The position numbers and the translations under genes were made by a program. Below the pieces are notes generated by a model. That model had not been told where the DNA came from and made no database searches. It saw only the letters and a list, made by a program, of their open reading frames with translations. DNA of 64,000 nt from Allomuricauda sp. CAU 1633 (GTDB lineage Bacteria > Bacteroidota > Bacteroidia > Flavobacteriales > Flavobacteriaceae): positions 620,001-684,000 of the forward strand of contig NZ_JAFLNE010000002.1 of NCBI RefSeq assembly GCF_017313225.1. Reading direction: 5' to 3'. Every line of letters starts with the position of its first letter. Within the stretch, counting starts at the first letter, position 1. Below, one piece after another: positions 18,283 to 28,558 of this stretch.

Positions 18283-19899
18283 CTATAGGCATAACATATA
18301 GGCAACCAAAGCCTCTTTTTCTTCCTTTTCAAGTTCCAGTTCAAGTACGAGGTTGAAAAATTCCACGGCATCCCCAAGAGTGGGACAACGGCCGTCGTGG
18401 AGATAGGGAGGAGAATCCTTGATTCCTCTTAGGGGAAAGGTCTTGATAGGTCCTTCTGGCCTTCCGTTGTAAAAGCGTTCCACTTGAAGATCGTGCATGT
18501 AATCATCAACGAATGCGGGGCCCGAATGGCAATTGATACATTTGCCTTTACCGTAGAATATCATTTCACCCTTCAGTTCCTGTTCAGTTGCTTTTTCTGA
18601 AATGAGCCTGCCCATCGGGTTCAGTTTGGGCGCCGGTGAAAAATCAAGGATGCTGTTAAAGTCGCCCATGCGGTTGGTAACCTGTCTTTGTTGGGATCGT
18701 GGGCCAATATTTTGCTGCATTCCAGGATCCCCATCAAAGTATTCTTCAACTTCTGCAAAATGGTCCATACTGCGTATGGAACGCTTTGAAGATAATTGCA
18801 TGAGTTGGTAGTTGCCCCTCATGGTAGGGGTGTCCGTGCGCAGCCGTGCCATATTGGGTCGCGAATCAGGTGCCAATTCAAAGGCCCCGTTGGTATGTCC
18901 GTTCACATGGCAGGAAAAACAGGATACCCCAACACTTGGTTCCGGAGTAACTCGGTGGGTCGTATGGTTGAACCATGTGGTGGCAGTGGGCCTTAATAAT
19001 TCCTTTAAGCCCTCCATTTGTTCCGGTGTGAGCAGACCGTTGAAAATTTCATAATAATTGGCCAATGTAATTTCCCTGCCTTCCGTAACATCACCAAGCT
19101 CTTTATGTGTGGTAAGATACATTGGTGGCGGAAATTCAGGTAGATATGAATCCGGAAAATCGTGATCGACATCAATGCGCAAATGTTCTGGGTGGGCCTT
19201 GTTCCACATATCGGGAAACACCATGTGTGCCACAGATTGCAGTGGATGGGCCAGTGGTTTATACGGAAAAAGATCTTGGTCCTTTATTTGGTCCGGTGTC
19301 ATGGCTCCAAGATCTTCCCATGAGGAAAGGCCCTTTGGCAAACGGGCGATGGGACCATTCATGATTTTTTTTCTTCCGCTTGACATATACACACCATTTA
19401 TAGCCTTTCCACTAAAATCGTAACGCGTGGCCATGTACTTTTTCACATCACGCATCAACTCTGGCTTTTGTTTCTTGTGAAAGGAAATCCATGCATCCCA
19501 CGACATGGGCAACTGGGGGGAACCAAAAGATGTTTTGCCCTTTCCCCCATAGTTCCAAAGATCAAAGGGTGTACGCTCTCCCTTTGTTATGTCAGGATAG
19601 GGTAGGAGTTCCTTAGAATTTGAGCTTGTGGGAGATGTACCCTGGCCGTTTGTTTCCGTATGAGGCAGGTGTTCCCTAAAATTGGAACTTGTGAGAGAAG
19701 TACTCTGTCCTTCTGTTTCCGTTGCGATGACAGCGGCCCGACTTTGGAGCATGTGAAGGTCGGAGGTTTCTGCCAAGGATTGGGCACTTTCGGTCGGGGC
19801 ATTATTAAGCCATTTTCCTATGGCCAAAAAAGCAATAGTGGCAAGTAAAATCAGAATTATAATGTTCTTTCTGTTTTTCAAAATTAGTTTATCCTTCAT
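18283..19899 (-). CDS. Di-haem cytochrome c peroxidase-like protein, membrane-anchored
   Basis: 538 residues. One N-terminal membrane segment (NIIILILLATIAFLAIG) anchors it on the periplasmic side. A Ser/Thr-rich linker with a tandem 20-residue duplication (residues about 60-100) follows. Two haem-binding motifs are present: CFSCH (middle) and CINCH (C-terminal third). The C-terminal part has the MauG/CcpA-like pattern TFPLRGIKDSPPYLHDGR and TLGDAVEFFN. Members reduce peroxide or pass electrons; here it may receive electrons from sugar oxidation, which is inference from its neighbours only. It sits alone between gene-free stretches on both sides. Confidence 0.8.
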   Translation of the reverse strand: MKDKLILKNRKNIIILILLATIAFLAIGKWLNNAPTESAQSLAETSDLHMLQSRAAVIATETEGQSTSLTSSNFREHLPHTETNGQGTSPTSSNSKELLPYPDITKGERTPFDLWNYGGKGKTSFGSPQLPMSWDAWISFHKKQKPELMRDVKKYMATRYDFSGKAINGVYMSSGRKKIMNGPIARLPKGLSSWEDLGAMTPDQIKDQDLFPYKPLAHPLQSVAHMVFPDMWNKAHPEHLRIDVDHDFPDSYLPEFPPPMYLTTHKELGDVTEGREITLANYYEIFNGLLTPEQMEGLKELLRPTATTWFNHTTHRVTPEPSVGVSCFSCHVNGHTNGAFELAPDSRPNMARLRTDTPTMRGNYQLMQLSSKRSIRSMDHFAEVEEYFDGDPGMQQNIGPRSQQRQVTNRMGDFNSILDFSPAPKLNPMGRLISEKATEQELKGEMIFYGKGKCINCHSGPAFVDDYMHDLQVERFYNGRPEGPIKTFPLRGIKDSPPYLHDGRCPTLGDAVEFFNLVLELELEKEEKEALVAYMLCL

Positions 19900-20516
19900 T
19901 TTTTAAGTTTATATATTGTACGTTCCAAATAGCCATACACTTTGGTTCATAGCGGAAGGAAATTATCAAAGTGAGATGATTCGATATCTTCTCACTTGAA
20001 TGTACGATAATGAACATATCCATTCCATAATTTAGTTGATCTGTGTCTCACTCTCGTCCATATGAACTTGACCAATACAAAGCCTGATTTCCATCTTTTA
20101 TTGGCAAATCCAACCTAATCATATAAGGACTTTTGTTTGGTAAAGAATTATGATTCTTTTGCCCATGGGCGCAAATCCAATATTGTAGTTGGTGGGCACT
20201 GTACAATTCATTCAGGTTGTTTAGAAGTCCCATGAAATTTTATTACATGAAAGTAGTTCGGCTTTTGTCAGTACAGGTTGAAATTTTGTTTTAAGTGGTC
20301 GAATAACTATCTCGGACAGTGTTTATCGTGCGGTATCAAAGGGTCTGTGATTTAAAGGCACTACCCTTGATATTTAAGCCCTAAGCCAAGGCAAATGGGA
20401 AAGCCATCATTCAAGTGAAATCAATTCTCATGCGTTCAGGTCTTTCCATAATTGGGAAACTGTTATATGGAAAAGTGTCCATATGGGCTGAGATTTTCAA
20501 AAGTTGTTTCCGAGGG
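19900..20516. other. Intergenic region, no gene supported
   Basis: About 615 bp between two minus-strand genes. Small frames on the minus strand (20048-20233, 20411-20656) have no recognisable domain and the second lies partly in the sensor gene. I see no strong hairpin or promoter motif. Confidence 0.45.
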
Positions 20517-23500
20517 TCATTCCATATCCTCTCCAGAAGGGATAATTTGATCTTTTGATTGGTTTTTTCTTTTGTTGGCAACAAAGGAAGATGGATTTTC
20601 ACCATAATATTTTTTGAACAGGGTTCCAAAGTACTTGGCGTCGGAAAACCCGACATTGTATGCTACTTCACTGACATTATAATCATGTTCCAGCAACATT
20701 CTTCTACCTTTTTTTAATCGGATTGTCCGTAGAAACTCGTTCGGGGAAACATCCATTAGGGCCTTCAATTTATGATAAAATGATGTTCTGCTCATCCCCA
20801 TGGCCTCGCACATGTCTTTTATGGTAAAATTGGGATCACTTAGGTTATCTTCCACCAATTGGGTTAGATTGGACATGAATTTATCATCCAATTCATTGGA
20901 AAATTGAATTTCCTCCTCGGTTTCATTGAAGAGCAGGAATTTACGCTTTAATACCTGCCTGTTGTGCAAGAACCCTTCAATCTTGCTCAATAAAAGTTCA
21001 TAGTCATAGGGCTTAACAATATAGTCATCGGCACCGCACTCCAAACCTTGCATAATGTTTTCCTTCGACCCAAGTCCAGAGAAAAGGATAATGGGGACAT
21101 GGCAGGTCTCAATGTTTTTTTTGAGGGCCGTACAGAATTGAAACCCGTTCATTTTTGGCATAAGGACATCACAGAGAATAATGTCCGGTAGATTGTTCCT
21201 TATCATTTTTTGGGCTTCAAAGCCATTGCTGGCCGTAATGACATGATATTCATCCATCAACCTGTTCCTGCTGTATTCCATTAGATCTTGATTGTCTTCC
21301 ACAATCAATACGGTTTCTTTGTTGACCGAATTGGATTGCTCCTGATCTGGCAGTACCATCTCTATGAATGTTACTTTAGGATCTTCCAAATTGGTCAATG
21401 GTTTAAAAGGAAATTTCACAGCGAATGTGGAACCCTCGGAAGATGATTGGACCAAAGTGACATTGCCATTTATCAAACGGGCCAAGTCACGGGCCAGAAC
21501 CAATCCCACCCCGGTGCCGATACTTCCTGATGTTTCAACATTATGCGCCCGATAAAAGAGTCTGAATATTTTCCTTCGTTCCGCCATTGGTATACCTATG
21601 CCGTTGTCCTTGATGAGTATTTCACATTTTTTTTCATTGACCCTGAGTTCAACGACCACTCGACCACCTTCCAATGTATATTTTATCGCATTGGAGAGAA
21701 GGTTGCCAACGATCTTATCCAAAATTCCCTCATCCGATTCGATCAGTAAGGAGGTTAGGTCGGTTTTTAATTCCATGGAAATATTCTTCTTTTCCGCTAA
21801 AATCGTAAAAGCAAAAATTTTGTCCTTTACCAACCATATCAAATCCATGGGTTGTGGGTTAACGGTATTCTTGTTGGTCTCCAACTTTCTGAAGTCCAGA
21901 AACTGGATAAGCTGCATGTGCACCTTCTCCGCATTTTTAAGGGCAATGTCCAGATTTTGGCGTATTGGGGCACCCATTGACATATTTTTGATCAGATCTT
22001 TAAGTGGCGCCTTTATAAGTATCAAAGGTGTCTTGATTTCATGGGCCATATTTGCCAAATACTTTAGCTTGCTCCTAGAATGTTTTGTCAATATCCATAA
22101 TCGGTAGGAATACATGATCAATCCCAGTAAAAAGAGGAAAAGTATGGCATATAATCCGTAGGCCCATGGGGTCATCCAAAAAGGTGGGTTGACGGTCAAT
22201 GCAATTTGTTTTATCGGTGCAAGGAGCTCATCCCTTTGTCCAGTGATCTTTAGCTTAAAAGTATACTCCCCAGGATTTAGGTTGGTATAGCTTGCAACGG
22301 TGGATTCGGGGTTGCTTATCCAATGTTCATCAAAATTTTCCAACTTCCAGTGGAAAATACCCTTATCAAAATGCATGAAATCAATGCTGGTAAATCCGAA
22401 AGAAAATGAGTTTTGGGCGTAATCAAGCTCAATGGCCTCTGTATGGTTCAAAAGCGTATCGAGTGGTGAATTTCTCCCAGGAAGTACTTGCCTATGGTTG
22501 AGATAGAAGTCCGTGAACAAAATGGTTTTCTTGGATTCAATGGGTTGGATTTCAAATGGATTGAAGGTAATGACACCTTCGCTGGTCCCAAAATAGACAT
22601 TTCCATCAGCATCTGTCAATGCAGCATCATAACTAAAATCCACCGATGTCAATCCATCGGACTTGGTAAAATTATTAACGTTTAAGGATTTGTCAATTTG
22701 AGACAACCCCTTAGATGTGCTGGCCCACATGCCATTCGTGCTGCTGGTCAGGGCAAATATGCGATTGGAGAGAAGCCCGTCTCCTGTGGTAAGCCTCCGA
22801 ATACTTTGTTTGAACAAATTGATGGTGAAAAGACCTTCATAGCGGGTACCCACCCACAAGAGTTTGTTCTCATCCATTGCCAGACTTGAGATCATTGCGG
22901 ATTTTAATTGCGAGGTGTTGACAAAGGGAAGGTTGCTTAATTGACCTGTATTGGTGTCCAAAAATTTAAGTCCCGTGGATGTGCCAATGGCCAATAAACC
23001 CTGTCCTACGCTCAGCAGGGTCTGGACATTTCCAATTTCAATGGGATATCGGTCCAATTGCCCTGTTTTAAGGGAATAATGGTATATGCGCTTTGTCTCA
23101 TCTTCACTGAACCAAATACTGTTCTCGGAATTGGCATATATTTTGTTTGCGTTCACTGCGTTGAGGTCAGCATTATAGCTTTTTGTGCTCTTATATTTCA
23201 ATTTTTGGGATGCCTTAAAAACGATGGTGGAATCGGTGTATGAAGTGGCCCAAATATTTCCGTACCGATCTACAGAAATAGCTCTTGAGTTTGAAATATG
23301 GTTTTCCCCATTTAGATCAATTTCCAAATGGCTCCACTTATCCGAGGTTTTATCCCAGATACTGATGCCCTTGTCGGTACCGAATCCAATAATGTCGGGA
23401 GCGACATTGAACAGTTGAAGGACAACATTGTTCCTAAGGGAATTTTTTTTGTACAGATAATGGCGTATGGTCTTGAAATTTAGGTTGCCAGGACTGTATA

Positions 23501-24542
23501 CATTCAGTCCTCCCCTAAAAGTGGACACAAAAAACACATTCGAACTGCTTCGGTAGACATCATGTACGGATGCCGAACTCAGGGACTCGGTGTCGTTTTG
23601 ATGCGGGGTGATCTTTCCGACCTCCCTTCCTTCAATTATGTCCCATATCAATAGGCCCTCGCCATCGATACCAACGATAATTTCATGGGAGGAAAAGCGC
23701 ACAATGCTCCGAACTTTAAGCCCTTTGTATTCAGTTAGTCCAGTTGGCATGGAGAACTCGAAGTTTACCAGATTGAAAGAGCACAGTCCTAACTTGTTCG
23801 ACCCTACCCAAAGTCGATTGTTCTCTTTATCAAAAAACAATGAAGCTATCTGTGAACCCCTTAGACCCGTATTTATATTTTGGGTCTCATCCAAAAGGTT
23901 GAATAAAATGTTCTTATTTGAATCCAGCACATAAATTCCGTTTTCGGTTCCCAGATAATAGTTGTTCGAATCATCCTGAATGATTGAGGAAGTCCTGACT
24001 TCCACTCCCCTGAGTTTTTGGGTTAGCTTTGAATCCGGGTCGAAAACAAAAACACCCTTGTAGGTACCGATCCATAATTTGTTCGTGTGATCGATGTAAA
24101 AATCATTAACCTCTTGCTCTGACTCTGGTTTTTCCCTTATGGTATGATATAGGACAAATTCATCCCGTTGGGATTCATATCGATATAACAGTCCACCTAA
24201 GGTAATGAGCCAGATTCTATTGTTTGAATCAATGTTGATATGATACTCCACATAGTTGGCGGTTCGATATTCATAAAGTTTGGGCAGATTGTAATGCTTA
24301 AAATCCTTTCCGTTAAAACGGTCGACCCCTTCTTCCGTGGCGATCCAAATAAATCCCTCTCTATCTTCAACCGATGAAAATACAGCATTGCTGCTCAACC
24401 CCTCACTTACCCCAAATTTTTGAAAAGTGATATTCTCCACATTTTGGGAGTACAGCAATGACGTTAGGGCCGAGTAAATTGCTAACTTGAGACATATTAG
24501 TGTTCTCTTTCCAAATAATGAGATTGCGTTTAACCTGAACAT
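20517..24542 (-). CDS. Hybrid two-component system sensor-regulator (HTCS)
   Basis: 1341 residues, one-protein sensor and transcription factor. Residues about 35-690 are a periplasmic double propeller of reg_prop repeats (FIWIATEEGVDRFNG, LWIGTYKGVFVF, LWVGTRYEGLFTI). Residues about 700-770 are a Y_Y_Y domain, about 790-818 a membrane segment. The kinase has an H box (MAHEIKTPLILIKAPL, His near 834), N box (IVGNLLSNAIKYT), and G boxes (DNGIGIP, GTGVGL). The receiver holds LCDVLMPKMNG (phospho-Asp near 1121). The last 90 residues are an AraC-type HTH (GFSDAKYFGTLFKKYYGENPSSF). HTCS proteins bind an oligosaccharide in the periplasm and activate adjacent susCD genes; this one is divergent from susC 2, its likely target. 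Confidence 0.95.
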   Translation of the reverse strand: MFRLNAISLFGKRTLICLKLAIYSALTSLLYSQNVENITFQKFGVSEGLSSNAVFSSVEDREGFIWIATEEGVDRFNGKDFKHYNLPKLYEYRTANYVEYHINIDSNNRIWLITLGGLLYRYESQRDEFVLYHTIREKPESEQEVNDFYIDHTNKLWIGTYKGVFVFDPDSKLTQKLRGVEVRTSSIIQDDSNNYYLGTENGIYVLDSNKNILFNLLDETQNINTGLRGSQIASLFFDKENNRLWVGSNKLGLCSFNLVNFEFSMPTGLTEYKGLKVRSIVRFSSHEIIVGIDGEGLLIWDIIEGREVGKITPHQNDTESLSSASVHDVYRSSSNVFFVSTFRGGLNVYSPGNLNFKTIRHYLYKKNSLRNNVVLQLFNVAPDIIGFGTDKGISIWDKTSDKWSHLEIDLNGENHISNSRAISVDRYGNIWATSYTDSTIVFKASQKLKYKSTKSYNADLNAVNANKIYANSENSIWFSEDETKRIYHYSLKTGQLDRYPIEIGNVQTLLSVGQGLLAIGTSTGLKFLDTNTGQLSNLPFVNTSQLKSAMISSLAMDENKLLWVGTRYEGLFTINLFKQSIRRLTTGDGLLSNRIFALTSSTNGMWASTSKGLSQIDKSLNVNNFTKSDGLTSVDFSYDAALTDADGNVYFGTSEGVITFNPFEIQPIESKKTILFTDFYLNHRQVLPGRNSPLDTLLNHTEAIELDYAQNSFSFGFTSIDFMHFDKGIFHWKLENFDEHWISNPESTVASYTNLNPGEYTFKLKITGQRDELLAPIKQIALTVNPPFWMTPWAYGLYAILFLFLLGLIMYSYRLWILTKHSRSKLKYLANMAHEIKTPLILIKAPLKDLIKNMSMGAPIRQNLDIALKNAEKVHMQLIQFLDFRKLETNKNTVNPQPMDLIWLVKDKIFAFTILAEKKNISMELKTDLTSLLIESDEGILDKIVGNLLSNAIKYTLEGGRVVVELRVNEKKCEILIKDNGIGIPMAERRKIFRLFYRAHNVETSGSIGTGVGLVLARDLARLINGNVTLVQSSSEGSTFAVKFPFKPLTNLEDPKVTFIEMVLPDQEQSNSVNKETVLIVEDNQDLMEYSRNRLMDEYHVITASNGFEAQKMIRNNLPDIILCDVLMPKMNGFQFCTALKKNIETCHVPIILFSGLGSKENIMQGLECGADDYIVKPYDYELLLSKIEGFLHNRQVLKRKFLLFNETEEEIQFSNELDDKFMSNLTQLVEDNLSDPNFTIKDMCEAMGMSRTSFYHKLKALMDVSPNEFLRTIRLKKGRRMLLEHDYNVSEVAYNVGFSDAKYFGTLFKKYYGENPSSFVANKRKNQSKDQIIPSGEDME

Positions 24543-25341
24543 AATTATTGATGCATAATGGATTTGAAATCTTTTTGAACCGCTGAAAAATAAACGTATG
24601 GAAGACTAATTTGCGAACTTGGCCATACGACCAAAAAAACCATTGTTCCGTGGTATAAGGCAAGGTTAAAGATATATATTAAATTGAAAATCAAGAAAAT
24701 CATCTCCTTTGGCAATGACATTTTAAGGGATACATCAAAATTGACAAAGGGAGGAAATACGAGATGAAAACAATTATAATGAAGGTCTTTGCCCTAAATT
24801 TTTCCTGAGGTTGTTCCTTGAAAAAAGGACATCATTTTTTTATCCCGAGCACTTGAATCTGCATGAAAGGTTGTTCAATTCGAGAATAGCCCCATCCTTA
24901 AAACCCCATTGACCATAAAACAATAACGATTGAGACAATTTTGTACCAGTGTTCCCGATCTAATTCATGATTTTCTTTTTAGAAGATGAATAGGGTTAAG
25001 TGGTTCGCATTGGTTTTATTAGTGTGTCTTTGACACACCAAAATCAAATGCTTTGGGCAATGATTCGAATGCTACATCCCCATATCCATGTTGGATTTAT
25101 TGGTTTTTCAGAACCCATGACTTTACGTCAAAGACATGCAAGAATACGTTAAGCAAGTAAAAATCGTATTAACAAATGATTAAATTTTGTTAATCTTCTG
25201 ATAATACATGTTATACATTTGGGATATCTAAAAAAAATGTTCCAAAAAATGCGAATATGATGTTTTGAAGAAACTTCTGGAGTCATTTTTTTGGTCAAAG
25301 TGTAATTAATTTAATAACGAACCTGATAACTCAAAAAGATT
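24543..25341. other. Divergent regulatory region between HTCS gene and susC 2
   Basis: About 800 bp without a gene. It includes a TAnnTTTG box at 25214-25221 (separate entry) and ATTGACAAAG at 24740-24749, whose reverse complement nearly matches the TTTTGTCAAT motif found in front of mannan genes. Confidence 0.5.
25187..25221 (+). promoter_or_regulatory. Candidate Bacteroidota promoter for susC 2
   Basis: TACATTTG at 25214-25221 fits the TAnnTTTG -7 box, and TTG at 25187-25189 may be the -33 element; the 24-base spacing is a little long. The start of transcription would be near 25228, giving a leader of about 110 bases before the ATG at 25342. Confidence 0.4.
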
Positions 25342-28300
25342 ATGAAAGAACCTTTTTTTAAAAAGTTTATTTTTCTGCTGGCTTTTGTAGTATGTGCTTC
25401 GGGATATTCCCAACAACGTATTACTGGTACGGTTTCCGATACAGATGGGATGCCATTGCCAGGCGCCAATGTTGTGGTCAAGGGCACAACCAATGGCACA
25501 ACAGCGGATTTTGATGGAAATTATGCGATTGACAATGTGCAATCTGGGGCCACTCTCGTGTTTTCCTATATTGGTTACACTACACGTGAGATAGCGGTCA
25601 ATGGGCAAAGTATTGTCAATGCAAGCCTTCAAGAAGACCTTGAAAACTTGGATGAAGTTATAGTGGTGGCCTATGGAACCACTACCAAAAAAGATCTGAC
25701 CGGGGCTGTTGGTGTGGTTAGTGGAGAGGATTTGGCAAAGTTCCCAACATCCACAATCGATCAGGCCCTTCAAGGTAAGACGGCAGGTGTACAGATTGTA
25801 TCCAACTCAGGGGCGCCAGGTGCTTCCGTTGCCGTGAACATACGAGGTACGGGAACCTTTACGACCTCCACTCCTTTATATGTGGTCGATGGATATCCCA
25901 CCCAGGACATATCTTTTTTAAACCCAAACAACATACAATCCATATCCGTACTTAAGGATGCTTCGGCCGGGGCCATTTATGGGGTAAGGGCGAGTAATGG
26001 GGTTGTGATAATAGAAACCAAAAAAGGTACCTCGGGAAGAGTGACCTTCGAAGTGGATACTTGGTCTGGGTTTAGGCTTGAGCCTCAATTTTTGGAAGTA
26101 TTGGATGCACAGACCTTTGCTAACTTTGCAGTTGGCCTGTCACAGGAGAACAATGGTCCTGATGAGCCCAATGAGCAACTGAGCCCTTTTCCAGGTTGGA
26201 GCGATCCGAGCAGCCTTACCAATGTAAATTGGCAGGACTTTGCCTTTAACAGTGGTTTCAGGACCTCAACCAATATAACTGCAAGAGGTGGCGGGGAGAA
26301 CTCCCGTTTTTCATTTACCGCGGGACTGATTGATGAGGAAGGAGTCGTGGTCGGTTCGTCTTATCGTAGATATAATGCAGGTTTGAACGGTCAGTTCGAT
26401 GTGACGGATAAGTTTAGGGTCAAGGGGGATATTAAATATGCGTACACTGAAAGTGTAACAAAACTGAACCAAGGTTATTACAATATCGTTAAATTGTTGG
26501 GCAATGTGCCCCATTTGGCCGATGCCGATGCGGTTAACATGCAGGGAGGGACCAATGGGACCAACCTGCCTTATGATGGCAATGGCAATTATGGAGGTTT
26601 TCCGGATATTGCACTGCAAACCTTCCGTGGAAGCGAGAATGTTATAGGAAGGGCGCTTCAAAACGACCAAGAGAATGGTAATACCAATATCTTTGTGAAC
26701 CTAGGGCTCGAGTATGACATTTTTGATGGATTGATGGCAAAACTTAATTTGGGAGGCAATTCAAACACGTTCTATTCCCAAGACTTTTTCCCAGAATATT
26801 ATCGCAGCTCGGTGGCTGTCGATCTTCGTGGGGATGCCATTTTTGATGTCCAGACCAATTATAGCAATGAGTTCTTGGGTGAGGCTCTTTTGGAATATAA
26901 AAAAGAGTTTGGAAAGCATTCCATAAGTATTTTGGGAGGTATTTCAGCACAAAGAAACTATTTTAAACGTGTAAGGACCCGGGCCGCCGGTTTCTTGAAC
27001 AATGAGATCCGTGATATTTCTCAGGCTTCCGATATACAAGCATTGGAAGGGTATAGGACTCGAAGGACATTGGCCAGTCAATTTGGTCGGCTGAACTACA
27101 ACTTTAACAGTAAGTATTACGCCACGGCGACCATCAGAAGGGATGGTGTGGGAGATACATTTGGTCCGAACAACCTTTGGGGTGTTTTCCCTTCTTTTGC
27201 AGCTGGATGGAACATTGACGAGGAAGGCTTTATGGACGATAGCGTTTTTGATGTTTTGAAACTGAGGGGTAGTTGGGGTGAAACGGGTAGTTTCTTTGGA
27301 ATAGATCCATTTCAGTTTGCGGTATTCTATTCTGCCGGAAATGCCAATAATGATGCCAACTACGATTTTGGTGGAACAACATCGCCAGGGCTTTATCCCT
27401 TGGTATTGCCGAACCCTGACTTGAAATGGGAGGCGCAGATACAGACCAATGTTGGACTGGAAGCCGAACTTTTCAACCGAAGTCTCTACATTACTGCGGA
27501 TTGGTTCAAACGTGAAGCGTCCGATTTCCTTTTCCGGGAACCCATCCCAATACAAAATGGTTTTGGCTTTAGGGCTGTAAACTCTGGAAGTGTGGTCAAC
27601 AAAGGGGTAGAACTTTTGGTGGGCCATCGAAAAAGTCAAGGGGACTTTACATGGGATGTTTCGGCTAATGTCACCTTTTTGGACAATGAAATAACGGAAT
27701 TGACTTCCCAACAGGATTTTGTAGTGCTCAACTCGGAGTTCGTCCCCAGTTTCAGTACCGCCAACTTTTGGTTCGGTCTGACCCGATCTGAAGTGGGTGG
27801 TGAAGTTGGGTCCTATTATGCCTTTAGAGCAGATGGGCTTTATCAGACCCAAGCAGAAGTAGATGCGGACAATGCAAGTGCCCAAGCTGCTGGATTTGAT
27901 TTCTACCAATCTGAAGATACCTCTCCCGGAGACCGGAGATTTAAGGATTTGAACGGTGACGGACGTGTTGATGGTGACGATAGGGAAATTATAGGAAGTC
28001 CGATCCCGGATTTCTTCGGTGGTTTGAACATGAACTTTAGTTATAAAAATTGGGATGTCGGTATCGATCTTTATGGTTCCTATGGTAGCGAAATCATGAA
28101 TTTTGTGAGATTGGAACTGGAGACAGCAGGAGGATACGGTCTCGGTGATGCCTTTACCAATATTGGAAGGGAGTACTATGAAAAAAGATGGACCGGCCCG
28201 GGTACCACAAACACCTACGCCAGGGCAATCGGAAACGATGGTCAAATACAGAACGGCAGGGCATCGGACTATTTTATGGAAGACGGCTCCTTTCTGAGGT

Positions 28301-28545
28301 TGAGAAATTTAAGGGTGGGTTATAATTTGCCTACTACTTTGATTGAAACTTTGGGCATGAGCAGTGCCAGGGTATATCTGAGTGGTCAAAATCTTGTTAC
28401 GCTTACCGGTTATTCAGGCTATGATCCAGAGGTGGGGCAAAATGCCGATATCAATGGGGTCAACAATGTCCAGACCAGAGGTATTGATGCTGGGCAATAT
28501 CCTATTTCACCTTCTTTCACAGTAGGTGTTAATGTACAATTTTAA
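25342..28545 (+). CDS. SusC-like TonB-dependent transporter (pair 2)
   Basis: 1067 residues. Signal peptide (FIFLLAFVVCASGYSQ), carboxypeptidase-like domain (ITGTVSDTDGMPLPGANVVV), TonB-box region (NLDEVIVVAYGTTTKKDLTG), plug with SISVLKDASAGAIYGVRASN and VVIIETKKG, and a barrel ending in FTVGVNVQF. It should import a mannan- or glucomannan-derived oligosaccharide, judged by GH26 and GH130 genes downstream on the same strand. The susD gene follows by 13 bp. It lies opposite the HTCS gene, the usual arrangement for sensor-controlled loci. Confidence 0.95.
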   Translation: MKEPFFKKFIFLLAFVVCASGYSQQRITGTVSDTDGMPLPGANVVVKGTTNGTTADFDGNYAIDNVQSGATLVFSYIGYTTREIAVNGQSIVNASLQEDLENLDEVIVVAYGTTTKKDLTGAVGVVSGEDLAKFPTSTIDQALQGKTAGVQIVSNSGAPGASVAVNIRGTGTFTTSTPLYVVDGYPTQDISFLNPNNIQSISVLKDASAGAIYGVRASNGVVIIETKKGTSGRVTFEVDTWSGFRLEPQFLEVLDAQTFANFAVGLSQENNGPDEPNEQLSPFPGWSDPSSLTNVNWQDFAFNSGFRTSTNITARGGGENSRFSFTAGLIDEEGVVVGSSYRRYNAGLNGQFDVTDKFRVKGDIKYAYTESVTKLNQGYYNIVKLLGNVPHLADADAVNMQGGTNGTNLPYDGNGNYGGFPDIALQTFRGSENVIGRALQNDQENGNTNIFVNLGLEYDIFDGLMAKLNLGGNSNTFYSQDFFPEYYRSSVAVDLRGDAIFDVQTNYSNEFLGEALLEYKKEFGKHSISILGGISAQRNYFKRVRTRAAGFLNNEIRDISQASDIQALEGYRTRRTLASQFGRLNYNFNSKYYATATIRRDGVGDTFGPNNLWGVFPSFAAGWNIDEEGFMDDSVFDVLKLRGSWGETGSFFGIDPFQFAVFYSAGNANNDANYDFGGTTSPGLYPLVLPNPDLKWEAQIQTNVGLEAELFNRSLYITADWFKREASDFLFREPIPIQNGFGFRAVNSGSVVNKGVELLVGHRKSQGDFTWDVSANVTFLDNEITELTSQQDFVVLNSEFVPSFSTANFWFGLTRSEVGGEVGSYYAFRADGLYQTQAEVDADNASAQAAGFDFYQSEDTSPGDRRFKDLNGDGRVDGDDREIIGSPIPDFFGGLNMNFSYKNWDVGIDLYGSYGSEIMNFVRLELETAGGYGLGDAFTNIGREYYEKRWTGPGTTNTYARAIGNDGQIQNGRASDYFMEDGSFLRLRNLRVGYNLPTTLIETLGMSSARVYLSGQNLVTLTGYSGYDPEVGQNADINGVNNVQTRGIDAGQYPISPSFTVGVNVQF

Positions 28546-28558
28546 AAAAAATTGAGTT

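Noticed and set aside
26944-28245. 433-codon open frame on the minus strand inside susC 2
   Set aside because: It lies wholly opposite a clear SusC gene, has no domain and no signal; it is a shadow of the coding strand.
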